DNA from: Escallonia rubra
Lineage: Eukaryota; Streptophyta; Magnoliopsida; Escalloniales; Escalloniaceae
Direction of reading: 5' to 3'
Assembly (NCBI GenBank): GCA_033065855.1
Contig: JAVXUO010001084.1
Location: 248,001-312,000 of the forward strand
Length of the DNA: 64,000 nucleotides
The position numbers and the translations under genes are program-made. Below the pieces are notes generated by a model, which worked only from the letters and a program-made list of their open reading frames with translations, was not told where the DNA came from and did not search any database. Shown one piece after another: positions 1 to 12,360 of the stretch (the stretch's first letter is position 1; each line of letters begins with the position of its first letter).

Positions 1-1048
1 TACTGACATCTCATAACTTTGTACATCTCGTGTGCAGGACCTGGAGCTCCACAAATTTTCAACGTCGTACGTATCAACCAACCGTTTCTCTTATATCCAG
101 CAAGGTTAGGAAAGCTCAATTGTTACGTGCATATGCAGTTATGGTTGGATAGAATTAAGATGTGCTGTGTAACCGTGTGTGTTTGGTGAATATATGTGTT
201 CCTTGTGTGTGAGGGAGTGTGCTGTGTGCGTGGGTGTGTTTGTGTGCATGTGTATGTGTACATGTAGTGTGTATATATATGTGTGAAGGGCGTGAAATGT
301 GAAGCTGCAGTGAAGATGAGTGTGTGTGTGTGAACCTGTGTGTGTGCAAAGTGGGGGTGTGTGTTTGTGTGCTCATATGTGGGTGCATGAAGCTACCATG
401 AGGCAACTGGGTGTGTGTGCAAGTGCTGTGCACAATTCTGTCTATGTATATGGGTGCTTGAGTGGCGCAAATGTGTGAATGGATGTGTGGGTGTGGGTGT
501 GTGTTATGTGTATAATAGTATGTGTGAGTTGTAATTGAGTGTAAGGAAATGGAGAGGGACTGCAGTGAGTGGTTTATGTGAGGGAGTGACTGTGTCTGGG
601 TTGTACATGATTAGTAGAAGAAGAAGAAATGAGTTTTGTGGGGTTGAGCAACTGGTAGTACCCTGTGCAAGCATAGGTGTACCACGAGTTAGCGTTAGGA
701 CGACGCGTGTATTAGGAGGCGCACGATGATTGTTACCATATTAAATTTTAAAGTCTGAAAGCGGGTGTAGCTTGGGTTGGGTGGGTGTGCCTCAGCGCCC
801 CTCTGGAACCCCAACTAAAAGAAAGAGAAAATATCCGGAAAAGGAGTTAAGAGTTAACTCAGAGCTCTAAGCTCAGAACTAAGAGCTCCTAGCTTGGAGA
901 AATTTGAGCTGCCAAGGCCTATATTCCGTAAGCGGAATAACAAGGCCTTAACCGACTTGAGCTAAGCCAAGGCCTCTATTACGTAATCGGAATAGAATAA
1001 GGCCTTGACCTTCGCTGAGGCGCCTTGACCACGTGTGTATATATATAT
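1..1048 (+). mobile_element. Long-LTR fragment, left part, interrupted by a MULE
   Basis: GT-rich, non-coding DNA at about 130-540 is followed by a purine-rich, palindromic stretch. The reverse complement of 42459-43900, inside a well-delimited solo LTR, has the same GT-rich character. The sequence just beyond the MULE (6597-6895) aligns by eye with the reverse complement of about 42180-42440 from that LTR. I therefore read 1-1048 and 6597-6900 as two halves of one old LTR split by the MULE at 1051-6299. The GT-rich part alone would be weak evidence; the 6597-6895 match carries the call. The outer end lies outside the window. Confidence 0.45.
914..1006. repeat. Two adjacent AAGGCC palindromes
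   Basis: Two inverted repeats lie in series, 914-949 and 969-1006. Each opens with AAGGCCT and closes with AAGGCCTT around a TATTCCG-TAAG-CGGAAT type core. The copies are diverged but keep the same architecture, about 55 bp apart start to start. Function is unknown. Confidence 0.7.
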
Positions 1049-1050
1049 AT

Positions 1051-1310
1051 GGGAGTCGATCCCTGTCTACCGGTGGAGAAATAACAATTTCTCGACCATA
1101 AATTTTTTCGTCCATGTGTACTCGTTGATGACCCAGATTTTTATTTTTTTTTTAAAAGTACCAACCGTCACTCTTTAAAGCTGTTGCAAAAAACCCAAAA
1201 AATGCCCCTGGCAAGCAAAAAAAACTCCGACTACTGGTCTTTGTAACGGTTGGGGGCCAACAATTGGGCAATCATCCCTAACCGCTACACTTAGTGGCAG
1301 TTGGTGATGA
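1051..1310 (+). repeat. Left terminal inverted repeat of the MULE
   Basis: It pairs with 6040-6299. Matching landmarks in the same order are the terminal GATCCCTGTCTACCGGTGG, a GGAGAAATAACAATTTCTC block, a CCACGTGTAC-like block, AGTACCAACCGCCACTC, TGCAAAAAACCC and GGTCTTTGTAGCGGTTGG. Substitutions and small indels are scattered, so the copy is not very recent. Confidence 0.8.
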
Positions 1311-1710
1311 TTCTGAATTTTTTTTTTCAGCTCCACTTTCTCATAAAAATTCCTTAAGTGGCCCCACCTACCATTAAAAAAACCCTAAAAATGGAAAGTA
1401 GTCCCCCCAACCGCTACAAAGTGTAGCAATTGGGCAATCATCCCCAACCGCTACACTTAGTGGCGGTTGGTGATGCTTGTCCGAATTTTATTTTTTTAGC
1501 TTCACTTTCTCATAAAAAAACCCTAAGTGGCCCCACCTACCATTAAAAAAACCCTAGAAATTAAAGCCCCACCTACCCTAAATAAACCCCCAGCTACCCC
1601 ACAACTACCCCACAAATACATTTAAAAACCCTAATAAAACCCCCAGCTACCCCCACTTACCCCCCAGCTGCTGCAATTAATGCCCCAACCGCTACAAAGA
1701 GTAGTGGTTG
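1270..1710. repeat. Palindromic ACCGCTACA modules, left side
   Basis: Repeated 20-25 bp near-palindromes of the type AACCGCTACACTTAGTGGCGGTT occur near 1280, 1402, 1446 and 1684. They are separated by AT-rich spacers carrying CCCTAA-like words. The same modules appear inverted at 5655-6110. Repeated palindromes next to TIRs could be transposase-binding sites; that is inference. Confidence 0.75.
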
Positions 1711-1733
1711 GGTGGTTTCCCTTTTACTTCACG

Positions 1734-1734
<1 letters not shown>

Positions 1735-1779
<45 letters not shown>
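1735..1779. repeat. (CT)n microsatellite in the transposase leader
   Basis: About 22 CT units lie upstream of the transposase exon. A translated frame across it is mostly Ser-Leu and is not a protein. A pyrimidine-rich leader close to the start is common in plant genes. Confidence 0.9.
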
Positions 1780-1780
<1 letters not shown>

Positions 1781-2186
1781 ACACACATTCAATCTTTTTC
1801 TTTCTGGCTATATCTCTCTCTTTCTTTTTCTTCCCCACTTACTCACTATCGAACCCTAACCATTTCTTCATCCTCCATAAACCCTAAACCCCCATTTTTT
1901 CACCAAACAAACACTCAAAAATTCTTCTAATATCATAGACTTTTAGTGTTTACTTGCACTATCTTGAAGTTAGTTTATCCAACTTTGGTTATATTATCAA
2001 AAAAGCTAATATTGGAGCAATTATCTTGAAGGAGGAGGCAATTGAAAGCAACAATACTACATTGTAAGTTTTGCCTTTTCATTTCATTTCATTTCATTTT
2101 ATTTATGTTTCTTTACAAAGAAATTCATTTAATTCTATGAATTGTTGAGAATTTATATAAATTTTTTTTTAGATTTCAATATAAAT

Positions 2187-3195
2187 ATGGATGCAACTAG
2201 AGGAAATAATTTTTGTGAAGATTCTTATCCACCTTACAAAGGTCAAGTTTTACAAACACTGGACGAAGTTGAAGCATACTACAGAGCATATTCGAAAAGG
2301 ATAGGTTTCGGTGTTAGAATTAAGACGACACGAAAACGGGCGAATACAGACCAAATTTGTTCCCAACTATTTGAGTGTCATAGAGGAGGACCGCATGTAC
2401 CCCCGGTTGTTTGGATCAGTGATGAATGGGCCAACAAGACAAAGAAAAAGGGACACATTTTCGAGTACCGGCTGCAAGGCCCATGTGTATACAGTACACC
2501 GGAAAAATGAAAACCATTAGGTTGTGACGGGAGTGGAGTTGAGCCATAATCATCAATTGATGACCCCTAGTAAGATTGGTCAAATTCATCAGCAACAAAA
2601 AATAAGCGCGGTATACAGACAATTAATATTTACAATGGCCGAGGCTAAAATTCCACCTTCTAGAGTGATGGGGGTTTTCTCAAGCTAGGCTGGGGGGATT
2701 GACAAGTTGTGCTTCAACGAAGTAGACCTTCAAAATAAACTTCGTGCTCAGAGGAGAGAGTCTTTCAATAAGAGTGATTCTCAAGCTACACTTGATATCT
2801 TCAAGCGCCTTCAGAGAGAGAATTCTAGCTTTTTCTATAGTCTCCAACTGGACGATGAGAACCGTATTAGTACTATATTTTGGGTGGATGCCCGTTCTAG
2901 AGCTGCTTACCAAATTTTTGGCGATGTTGTGACGTTTGACACCATATACCGCACAAGTAAGTGCTCTATGCCTTTTGCTCCATTCACCGGGGTGAACCAC
3001 CACTATCAGTCAATCTTGTTTGGCTTTGCCTTGCTTAGGGATGAGACAGAGGAGTCATTTTCGTGGTTATTTGAAATGTGGCTTGAAGCAATGTATCATA
3101 TTCCTCCAAAGACCATCATCACCGACCAAGATTTGGCAATGAAAAATACAATCGCTAAGGTCTTTCCAGATACTCACCATGGCCTGTGCACATGA
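2187..3195 (+). pseudogene. FAR1-type Mutator transposase, truncated and frameshifted
   Basis: The likely start is ATG 2187, just after a poly-T/AG splice acceptor (about 2162-2172). The first about 75 residues fit the FAR1 DNA-binding zinc domain: a DEVEAYYRAYSKRIGFGVR helix, then a Cys-His pair. The frame shifts at about 2410-2440 and the domain continues in the next frame, with GCKAHV and SHNHQL signatures. Single-base stops interrupt near 2519 and 2686. From 2707 to 3195 the MULE DDE domain is readable, with its first Asp in VTFDTIY and second Asp in ITDQD. The protein then ends abruptly; the third catalytic acid, the SWIM finger and the C-terminus are missing, so the copy cannot encode an active transposase. 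The break coincides with the end of the opposing PMD gene. Relatives include FAR1/FRS host factors, but the TIR setting argues for a transposon copy. Confidence 0.85.
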
Positions 3196-4398
3196 CACAT
3201 AAGCAACAAATATCCCGAACGGCTTCACAATGTATATGCAAACCATCCGACATTCAAGAGTGACTTGCCTCATAGCTCGATTGGGCATCTGAAACTCACA
3301 TACTAGGAAGTGAATAAACGGCACCCGAACCAAACCTGCCAGCACGTACGACACCGGAAGTTGCCAACACCACTCATCCAACCGATGCATCACCTTGAAA
3401 TATGGCTGCCACGCCACCTGTGATGCCTCCAATTTCTCTAGTTCCCCCCGATAGAACTTTAGATGGTGGTGAGGGTCTACCCGTCTCTTCCGGTTGGGCG
3501 TAGGCCCCCAGGCCCACACCCTAGGCCACGTCTCATCGAAATCATCCCGTGACTGTGGACGACCCGTGGGTAGCCTCTCGTAAGACCAAACCTGTGAATG
3601 CAAACATTATATGAAATTAGTAATTAATCACGAATATATTGACTCGTCAACCAAGAATATAAATGCTCAAACCTGTAATAGAGTGAGGCTGTCGGCAATG
3701 GACTTGGCACCCTTTCTCGTAGCTCTATGCAGTGCTCGATATAGGTGCGCAAGGACAGCTGAACCCCACGAATACGAGTATACCTCCCCAAGGTCCTCCA
3801 AGAACACTATATACTTTGGATGCACCGTGTTTTTCGAATGCGTCGGAAGTAATATAGCTCCAATAATATACAGCAGGAATGCCTTCGTATACGTCACCAA
3901 ATCGTGAGGAGTGTATGCATTCGGTAGCACGCCATATTGCTCTATCAGCCGTTTAAGTTTGATGTCGTTTGTTGTAAGAGCTTCCCTCAGAATTCCCGAA
4001 AAATACTGCCTAGCCATCTGAGCTATGGATGCAGATGTCCTACTCAAAGTAATGGGTCTGTCGTGACATTTAAGTATAAAACCGACGGCCTCTAATGTAA
4101 TAGTCATTTCACCAAACCAGAAGTGAAATGAGTTCGTCTCGCTCCTCTATCGTTCAACTAGAGCGGATATAAGGCAATTGTCGTGCGGAGACCAATGATG
4201 AAGAACGGTCAACACAGATAAATTCTGACGGTGTAATATTTATATTTGTTCCTCATTTAGTACCCACTCTTCGAGGTGACTTGTGTTTTGAATTGTTTCC
4301 AAAACACCCTTATCGACACCGTCAAATGCGTACCTCGCGACGTGGTCATCGTTATCATATAGGATTGATGGATCATGAGGTCCGGGGTTGAAATCCAT
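3196..4398 (-). pseudogene. Plant Mobile Domain (MAIN/MAIL-like) gene, decayed
   Basis: Reading on the minus strand from ATG 4398, the product starts MDFNPGPHDPSILYD, typical of PMD proteins. It continues into GEMTITLEAVGFIL (about 4107) and ends exon 1 in RATRKGAKSIADSLTLLQ. A clean 81-bp GT-AG intron (3592-3672) joins exon 2, which opens VWSYERLPTGRP and carries the PMD signature up to about 3250. Two in-frame stops lie upstream of 4107, one apparently from a Trp codon. The C-terminal end is missing at the junction with the transposase gene. PMD proteins act in plants in genome stability and silencing (MAIN, MAIL1) and also occur inside transposons. Here the gene lies within TIRs and faces the transposase, so it is cargo or a second gene of the element. 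Confidence 0.82.
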
Positions 4399-4479
4399 AT
4401 CTCTAAGAAAAAAATATAATCGTAAACTAACTTAGCGTCCATACTATTTACATTCCAAAACTAAATGAGAACACATTAT

Positions 4480-5085
4480 CCTAAAAACAAGCCCAATTTT
4501 GAATCCAAAAAAAATCCCAATTTTGAAGCCCTAAAATCCTAATTTTGAAGCCTGAATAAACCCCTAATTTTGAATTCCAAATAAACTCTAATTTTGAAAA
4601 CCATAAAAAACCCTAATTTTGACGCCCTAAAAAACCGCCATTTTTTAATCCATAAAAAATCCCCAATTTTGAAACCTTAAAAACACTAATTTTGACTGCC
4701 TAAAAAACACCCAAATTTTGAAGTCCTAATAAAATCTAATTTTGAGAACCATAAAAAACCTTTATTTTGACCGCCTAAAAAACCCCCAATTTTGAAGTCC
4801 TAATAAACTCTAATTTTGATAACCATAAAAAACCCTAATTTTGACGCCCTAAAAAATTGCAAATTTTGAATCCATAAAGCCCCCAATTTTGAAGCCCTAA
4901 AAACCCTAATTTTGACGCCCTAAAAAACCGCCAATTTTGAATCCATGAAAAATTCCTAATTTTGAAGCCCTTAAAAAAACCCTAATTTCAAATCTCCACT
5001 AAATCCCCAAATTTCATAACCTAAAAGCCACTAGTTCAATCCCTAATTTTAATTTCTAAAAAACCCTAATTTGAGATTATGGTAA
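4480..5085. repeat. Minisatellite of CCCTAATTTTGA units
   Basis: About 600 bp of imperfect 35-45 bp units alternate 'gccctaaaaaaccc', 'taattttgacg' and 'ccaattttgaatccata'. Nearly every unit carries a CCCTAA-type word, like a plant telobox. It lies upstream of the PMD gene within the MULE. No coding frame was found. Confidence 0.8.
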
Positions 5086-5654
5086 GAACAATTTAAGCAT
5101 AACACAATTTAAACATAACACTGGTAAGAACAATTATGGTAAGAACAAACGAAATTAACATTGAATTATAAGAAAATTTGAATTCCACTAATCTTCTAGC
5201 GGTTATCCACCGATCTTCTAGCGATGGATTTTTTTGTTTGTGTTATAATGGAGATTATGGAGGTAAGATTTGGAGTATGAAGAATATGGAAGAAAGAGTT
5301 GGCAAAGATGATGGAGAGTGGAAGAAAGGGTTCTGTCGAGAAAGAGTTGGGGAAGATGAATTATAAAGAGAGAAAAGTGAGGGAGAGAGAAGAAAGAAGA
5401 CCCGTGAGAGAGAGGAAAAGAAGACTCGTGAGTGTGTCAGTGAAAGAAAAAGTGAAGGGGGGGGGAGAGAGAGAGGGGGGTCCTAATAATTGCTCACGGC
5501 TCTTAAAAAGTGGGATTTTTTTAGGGTTTTTTTTTAATGAAAAGTGGGGCCACTTAGGGTTTTTAGGGTTTTTTAATGAAAAAATGGGTCCCCTTAGGGT
5601 TTTTAGGGGTTTTTTAATGAAAAAGTGGGGTGCATGAAAATTTCGGGTTGTGAA
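5086..5654. other. PMD upstream leader, purine-rich on the plus strand
   Basis: Between the minisatellite and the palindromic modules lies AT-rich sequence, then a GA-rich tract (about 5345-5485), which is CT-rich on the PMD coding strand. It looks like a promoter and 5' leader for the minus-strand gene, mirroring the CT tract on the transposase side. The open frames here are low-complexity and I do not call them genes. Confidence 0.45.
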
Positions 5655-6039
5655 CCCAACCGCCAGTAAGTGTAGCGGTTGGGGGACTATTTTCACTTTC
5701 TTAAATTTTTTAATGGTAGGTGGGGCCAATTGGGGGATATTTTGAATTTTTAGGGTTTTTTTTAATGGTAGGTGGGGCCACTTAGGGTTTTTTATGAGAA
5801 AGTGAAGCTCGAAAAAAAAAATTGGCCAAGCATCACCAACTGCCACTAAGTGTAGCGGTTGGGGATGATTTCCCAAATGCTACACTTTGTAGCGGTTGGA
5901 GGGACTACTTTCAACTACTTTCAATTTCTAGGGTTTTTTTAATGGTAGGTGGGGCCACTTAGGGAATTTTTATGAGAAAGTGGAACTGGAAAAAAAAAAT
6001 TTCTGAATCATCACCAACCGCCACTAAGTGTAGCGGTTG

Positions 6040-6596
<557 letters not shown>

Positions 6597-6900
6597 CCTT
6601 AGGCTATATTAGAGTTTTAAATAAAATTTTATGATTTTCTGATATTGTATGTATTTTTAATATTTTCTGTAAGTTCAGATTTGTAAAATCTTTTGAAGTT
6701 TTTAAAACTCATGAAAAAGTTCTGGAAAAATTAGAGTAATATTTTTAGAGTATGAAGAAGTCATAGTAGAAATTTGGTGATTTTTGGAGTTGATTTGCTA
6801 TCATTTCCGTACCGAATTGGTTTTAACAATGAAAATTTTAAAAATAGTTTTAATGCCTTTTAAATTTTGATTTTAATTTCTGTAAAGGTTCTGATATGGT
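6597..6900 (+). mobile_element. Long-LTR fragment, right part
   Basis: A text such as CTATATTAGAG, TTTTTAATATTTTCTGTA, CTGGAAAAATTAGAGTAAT and GGAGTTGATTTGCTATCATTT matches, in order, the reverse complement of about 42180-42440 in the solo LTR at 40660-44207. The match fades after about 6895. It implies that the MULE and its flanking microsatellite landed inside an older LTR. Confidence 0.6.
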
Positions 6901-8702
6901 CATTAAGTTATGGGACGCTCTAATTAGAAGGTAGCTCTTTCTTCAGGGGCTCTCCTTATGCAATCATCTGAACAGTTTCTTGTCTCTACCGCTTTAAGAA
7001 AATGTTCTAATGTGGTCACTAAGTTAGCCCTTGCATCGCCTACATATATTCAGAGTTACATGCTTGAGCATAATGAGAAAAGAACTGTTGAAGTGTTGTA
7101 ATTGGAATCAAAGCAAGATACCCACGCAATGAATTATTGATTTCTATAGAATTGTACTAAAGAAGTACACAATACAATAGGGACATAGCCTGAACGTAAA
7201 CATATAACTTATTCAAATATAGCCGTAGCAAAAGTGTCAATCTGCAACAAACATACAAATGGCAATGAGATTTGTACTCCAATACTAATCAATTAGCCAA
7301 ATAAAAATGATCCTCGTATAACTAAAAACAATGCAACCCAAAATGGTTACTAAAGGATTAAGTTAGTACTCCCAACACGTGGCTTGTTAGCAAAAATGGG
7401 TCGGCGATTAGTATTCTCTTTTAATTCGAAACATTAATAAGAGCTCGACATAACAATTGCTCCTTGAAGGCACTTAAATCTTCAAAGGGAGTGCTTCAAA
7501 TAAATTTCCCTCCCGTCCCTGTCAGGCTCCTTTAAAATAGGAATCTGACATCGTCTAATACACCTTAACTTTAAAAAGTTACCAAATTTGTTTACTGTTT
7601 CTTTTTTGGCCTTAATTAGGCTGTGGAGATGCTGAAATACGGGTCACTGACAAGTGGACAAGGTTGTCGCGACTACAAAACCATGAGACAATATGTTTCA
7701 ATACATTTTCATTCAATACAATACCTTTCCCTACTGGACCATTAAAAGATAGGTTCTTGCAATAACAGAGAAATATGTTCGTTCGCTGAAGCATGTCATA
7801 TAAGCATCCAAAGCAACAAAATGCCTTTTGACAAGTGACCATTATATGTCACGCGCTACACCCAATCAGAGGCTGTTAAATAAGGGGCTTGATTGGGAGT
7901 AGCATGATAAATTGCTTTTCAGGGATCTTTACCCCATATTAATATGGCTTAAAAAGTTTTGTTTCCTACTGACACTTCTACTTCTCTTCCACAAGTACCT
8001 AGCCATGGTGCCAGAATTCAGGCTCACATACCTTTGGTAAATAAGAGCTTTTACGAAACATTACTATTTTCCAACCACTCAAAGAAAAGAAAAGTCTAAA
8101 CTTGATATGTTCACGAGTTTTGTTGGCAACCGAACACAAAAAAAAAAAAAACTAATCTCTAGGCTTGAAGAAGTAACGCAGTGCCTTGCAGATAATTGAC
8201 CTCAAATTCTTGAACATAATGAACTGAAACTGACTTTCTCAAAATTGCAAACATTAGTGAACATAAAATTTTGATAAGTCAATAATTCTCTGCAATCTCT
8301 GGAGATTTAGTTTGGTAATTTCTTGGTGGCGCCTTTCATTTACTTGCCCAAACCATGAAAAGGGCGCCATATCTATTTGTTATACCCATTCTCTCTTCAA
8401 CCCAACCACATAAATTATAAGCAAACCAAAGAAAGCAAACATGAAGGAATTTGGTAATTGACTAATTTTATCAAATGCTTGTGTTGATATGATATAAAGT
8501 ATGCAACACCAAAAGACCCCAATCCTATTACGAAAAGTAGTAACAAAATTGTAAAGAAACCACAAAATCATATTCATAAGAACAAAAACCAGAGTGTGTG
8601 ACTGAGCATGCATATCTAGGGGCAGTGTTGTCTGTTTTGTGCGTGTGCATATGAGGTGAAAGATGTAAAAAAGGAGAAGCTTACAGTTAAGGAACATCAC
8701 CG

Positions 8703-8793
8703 GAGGGGGGGGAGGGGGAGGGGGAGAGAGAGAGATAGATAGATAGATAAAGAGAGAGAGAGAGAGAGAGAGAGTGTGTGTGTGTGTGTGTGT
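8703..8793. repeat. Compound G-run/(GA)n/(GATA)n/(GT)n microsatellite
   Basis: G-rich runs pass into GA, then GATA, GA again and GT repeats over about 90 bp. Confidence 0.95.
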
Positions 8794-9550
8794 TATTTAC
8801 GCGCAGGCCTGTAATGGCCAAGGGATGACAAAGGTTGGTCAAGCGTTGGAAAGTAACACTGCTACACATAAGTCCTGGTACGTTTGTCCTGGCATACGGA
8901 GTTGTTCAAAATGCCATCAATCCATGCATAAGTTATCCGACTCTAGGTAAAGCAATTGAACAAGGAACGACATTCCTGGAAATCCAAAAGAATCATCCAT
9001 TAGGGAACTGGGAACTGCGTAACGCCAGTTCGAATCAATCAACTTGAATAGTCTATTCATAGAAAAGAAAGGTTTGCCTATCTAAATTGCTTAGCTGATG
9101 GGTTGAGGATAAAAAAGCGGTATTTGGGGGCATCAACCAAGGCAGAGGGTCCTAAGATGACATATCTAAGATAACTGTCGCTATAATATCTTGTTGTTGA
9201 TTTTGATACCTGAACCCCAATTATAAACATAATAATCACTGGGGTAAAACTACAATATTGTTGTCTTTACTCATAAATGAAGCTGATCAAGTGTTAGTTG
9301 ATCATGTGGTTTGAAGAGCAACCAACAAAAGAGGAGAATAGAAACAATTCAACAAACATCTGATGTGCAAAAGTGCAAAGATAATAAAAAGCAGTTAACC
9401 CATGGGTAAGATGAGATGAGTAAAGGTGTGTACAATAGATAAAAGCAGAGTAGGTGTAGTTGGTCTAATTAAATTCATAGTCGGCACACCGGTATTATAC
9501 GGGAGAGGAAGTTTCACTTCACCAAAAAGCCAATTTTTTACAAGATTTAA

Positions 9551-9855
9551 GACGAGATCTTGGTGATCAACGGAAGGTTGAGGTTGAATTCGTCATTTGG
9601 GGCGTGTTCTGCCACAACATAAGATTCGTCATTTGGGACATATTCTGTCGTAGCATAAGAGGCAGTTGACTATGCATTGTTATTTGGCTGAAGTTCATTT
9701 ACATGTTCTTATAAGGAAAGTAAGATTTGTGATGGGATCTTGGTGGCCGGTGGAAGGTTGATGTTGAATTCATCATTTGGGGCATGTTCTTTGGCGATGC
9801 ATTGATATTTGGCTGAAATTCATCTACATGTTGTTGTGAGGAAAGTGTCAAATTC
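9551..9855. repeat. Imperfect direct repeat
   Basis: Two copies start near 9551 and 9731. Each has GATCTTGGTG, GGAAGGTTGA, GTTGAATTC and TCATTTGGGGC in order, followed by a variant of ATTTGGCTGAA-TTCAT-TACATGTT. A partial third TCATTTGGG lies at about 9629. The reverse strand gives short open stretches that read like acidic, Asn-rich repeats, but stops interrupt them. Possibly a decayed repeated exon; family unknown. Confidence 0.55.
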
Positions 9856-10335
9856 TTGCTGGTGCAAAGAAATTCTCTGAGGATGGGGAATGGTTGGGGG
9901 AACGAAGGTGTAGTCAGTTATGTTTTCTTACTATTGCACCGATTTGATGAGTTTTGAGCGGGTGGTCGTGTTTACATCGGTTTTAAAAGAGGCCCAAAGA
10001 TAATTTGTGATATGGAATATCTTTGAGGTCATTTTAGTCATAATTATGTGTGGAAACATTCTTAAACATATGATACTTTTATGATTGAGAGATTGACATT
10101 AACAAAACTGTTGTAATGGACGGTGTCTTTATAATGGACGGTTTCAGATTAGATTCTCCTACATTAAAATTTATTATCGTCTGACCACAACGAGAACTCG
10201 TCCACTGTCTGGCTGGGAGTTGGGCTGACCTCTCTCTCTCTCTATATAAACTCAGTATAAGAAAACAACGAAAATGTTAGAGAAATTCTATTGGCCGTAA
10301 TCGCGAAAAATGCAATAGGAATACAAAAGTAATAC

Positions 10336-11430
10336 ATGAGTTACGTGTTCATCGCAAACTGCTCGGTGCTCTCAGACACTCACTTCCCATCACTATTCTG
10401 GTGTGTGCGCTCAAAATGGCGGAGCCTCGTAGGGGGCCTCCTGTTAGGGTCCTCCTCTATCAACCTCAGCTCGTTCACGGCAAACGGATGGGAACTAGCA
10501 CTGTGCTTCATCTTCTTCTCGCTGTGAGTCATCTCCTTGCCTCGCTCACTCAGCTTCACCCAGTCTGGATTACTCCAATGTGACATCAGCTGCCCCCACA
10601 AGGTTCTGGAGAAGTACTCGGGGTTGTGGTCCCTGGTCATAGATATATCTGTCATACCCGCCCGAGCTAGTCCCCACGTCCTCGCATTCAGCATTCATTT
10701 CTTGTAGTTCTCAGCATAATGCCACTCCCACACCTGCCTTCCGAGTTCTCGCTCTTCGTCCGACTCAAATTTGAAATAGTCCTGAACATAATTCAACACA
10801 ATTGAAAAAACGGTTAGCAAGAAAAATTCAGCGATAATGTACTTCTAAAACCGCGAAAGTAAAGCATATAAAAAATAATGCGCTCCTTACCAAAAACTTC
10901 CCCCAGACAAGCTCCTTTTCTGATTCCATCCACGACCCCCACGTTGTATAAGGCTGTGGGAGGTGAGCCTTGATAATAGGACTGATCTTGGTCCTAACAC
11001 AATCCTCAACAAAACTAATTACAAGAAATCACAGAGAGATACACCAATACCAATATAAGTGTGTATTACAATAGAATTGAGCTTTGAAAATAAAAAACAT
11101 ACTAATTTTTTCGGACGTGAGCAGTAATCCTCTGCTCCGAGGTGGCTGGAAGAGGTATTCCGCGAGTGATACCTCGCGCTACAGATGAACTAGACACTGC
11201 AGCTGATGAAATAGGAAATCATTATATTTATATTTATATCTATTGCAAGTAATTGCTTTCAATCCGACACGAAACTAATATCGCCTTACCATGGTCTGAA
11301 GCAACTGATGAAGATGACAGCTGCTCAGTAGTAGTCGCGTCACCAATCCTAGGGAGGGGGCCTGACCGTGCCGAAGCACCTCCGCGATGGCCACCTCCAT
11401 GACCTCGGGGTGCACTGGATCTCGGCATAT
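10336..11430 (-). pseudogene. Transposase_24-like (Ptta/En/Spm) second CACTA protein, fragmentary
   Basis: The minus frame at 10380-10694 carries WGQLMSHWSNPDWVKLSE and PTRLRHFERTHQNSDGKW, typical of the conserved region of plant En/Spm-type Transposase_24 proteins. Smaller exons lie at 10720-11000, and an N-terminal exon at 11240-11428 contains a Gly/Arg/His-rich start. AG/GT-like borders and AT-rich introns separate them. In this family the protein is the accessory transposition and DNA-binding factor encoded beside TNP2. The copies at 35830-38620, 26725-28260 and 52397-54035 are homologous. Confidence 0.7.
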
Positions 11431-11675
11431 CTACAATCTAGTTCGCTCAAATAATAAACAACTTAAGTGCAAAAGAAAATTAATAACAATGTGGTTCGCC
11501 CGAATAATAAACAACTTAAGTGCAAAACTTAGTATGCTAACAATGTAGCACTGCAGACTATAAAAGACAACCCAAATTAAATAGTTAAGCACCATCAATT
11601 AATAACTAATTCAATTTAAATAATAAACAGGCATGTCTAAAAGTACATTGACAAGAATATTTTTGCTCTACACAG

Positions 11676-12360
11676 TCAATCACTATCACTAATAGACAAC
11701 GGAACGTTTTCCTCCTCCTCGTCATCTTCGTCCCCTTCATCTCCATTGTCTTCTTCTTCGTCATCAACATCTTCCTCAGTATCGTCGTCGTCATCATCAC
11801 CATCATCATCACGAAGGGCTTCAGCATCGACCTCTTCTCCAGCATGGCCTAAATCGCAAAGAGGCTCATTAACAACATCGTTATTCTCCTGAAGCGGTAT
11901 CACTGTGGGAGCATCATCCTCTTGGTACATCTCAACGAACACATCATCATCAACAAAGCCTCTTTTGGTCTTGATAACAGTATGCCAATTTGGATCCTTC
12001 CTTGTCACGCCCTTTGCATAGAAGACCTGCGTTGCCTGAGCTGCAAATACAAATGGTTCGTAGGATCCGAGCCTTGACTTTATATTAACGTCTACAATTC
12101 CATGTCGACTAACTCGAATACCAGCTGTAATGCCAAACCATTTGCACTTGAACATTACCAGTCGATTACCGCTGCCATAATAGTCGAGTTCAACAACCTC
12201 CTCTAACTGCCCATAAAAATCACGCATGCTATAATTATAACTGTCACCTTTGATCAAAACTCTACTGTTTTGGGTTTGTGTAGTAAGGTCAACTTCCATC
12301 GTGTTAAACCTAAAACCGTTGACAATGTACCCTTTATGACACGATACTAGTCTACTCGGT
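11676..12360 (-). pseudogene. CACTA transposase C-terminal part, DUF4216 with acidic tail
   Basis: The 207-residue minus frame has the DUF4216 signature: VLIKGDSYNYSMRDFYGQL, VMFKCKWFGI, VDVNIKSRLG and the aromatic motif AQATQVFYAK. It ends in about 55 residues that are mostly Asp and Glu. DUF4216 normally lies downstream of TNP2 and DUF4218 in one CACTA transposase gene, as here. This is the best-preserved CACTA exon in the window. The acidic tail is also seen at 54193-54573 and in degraded form at 26430-26570 and 38900-39050. Confidence 0.8.

Larger units (their letters stand above)
6900..10189. other. Unassigned AT-rich region
   Basis: No protein family, RNA gene or bounded transposon could be recognised on either strand. 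The open frames (for example 7612-7842 minus, 8380-8700 minus, 8835-9047 plus) lack motifs and look like chance. A compound microsatellite (8703-8793) and a direct repeat (9551-9855) are listed separately. It could be degraded host sequence or old transposon DNA. Its right edge is where recognisable CACTA sequence begins. Confidence 0.5.

Noticed and set aside
5361-5876. 171-residue minus-strand frame near the MULE right arm
   Set aside because: It is built from the repeated palindromic modules and their AT-rich spacers and has no domain.
8900-9050. Possible tRNA-like or organelle-derived segment (GCCAGTTCGAATC text)
   Set aside because: No acceptor stem or complete cloverleaf could be folded around the GTTCGAATC word.
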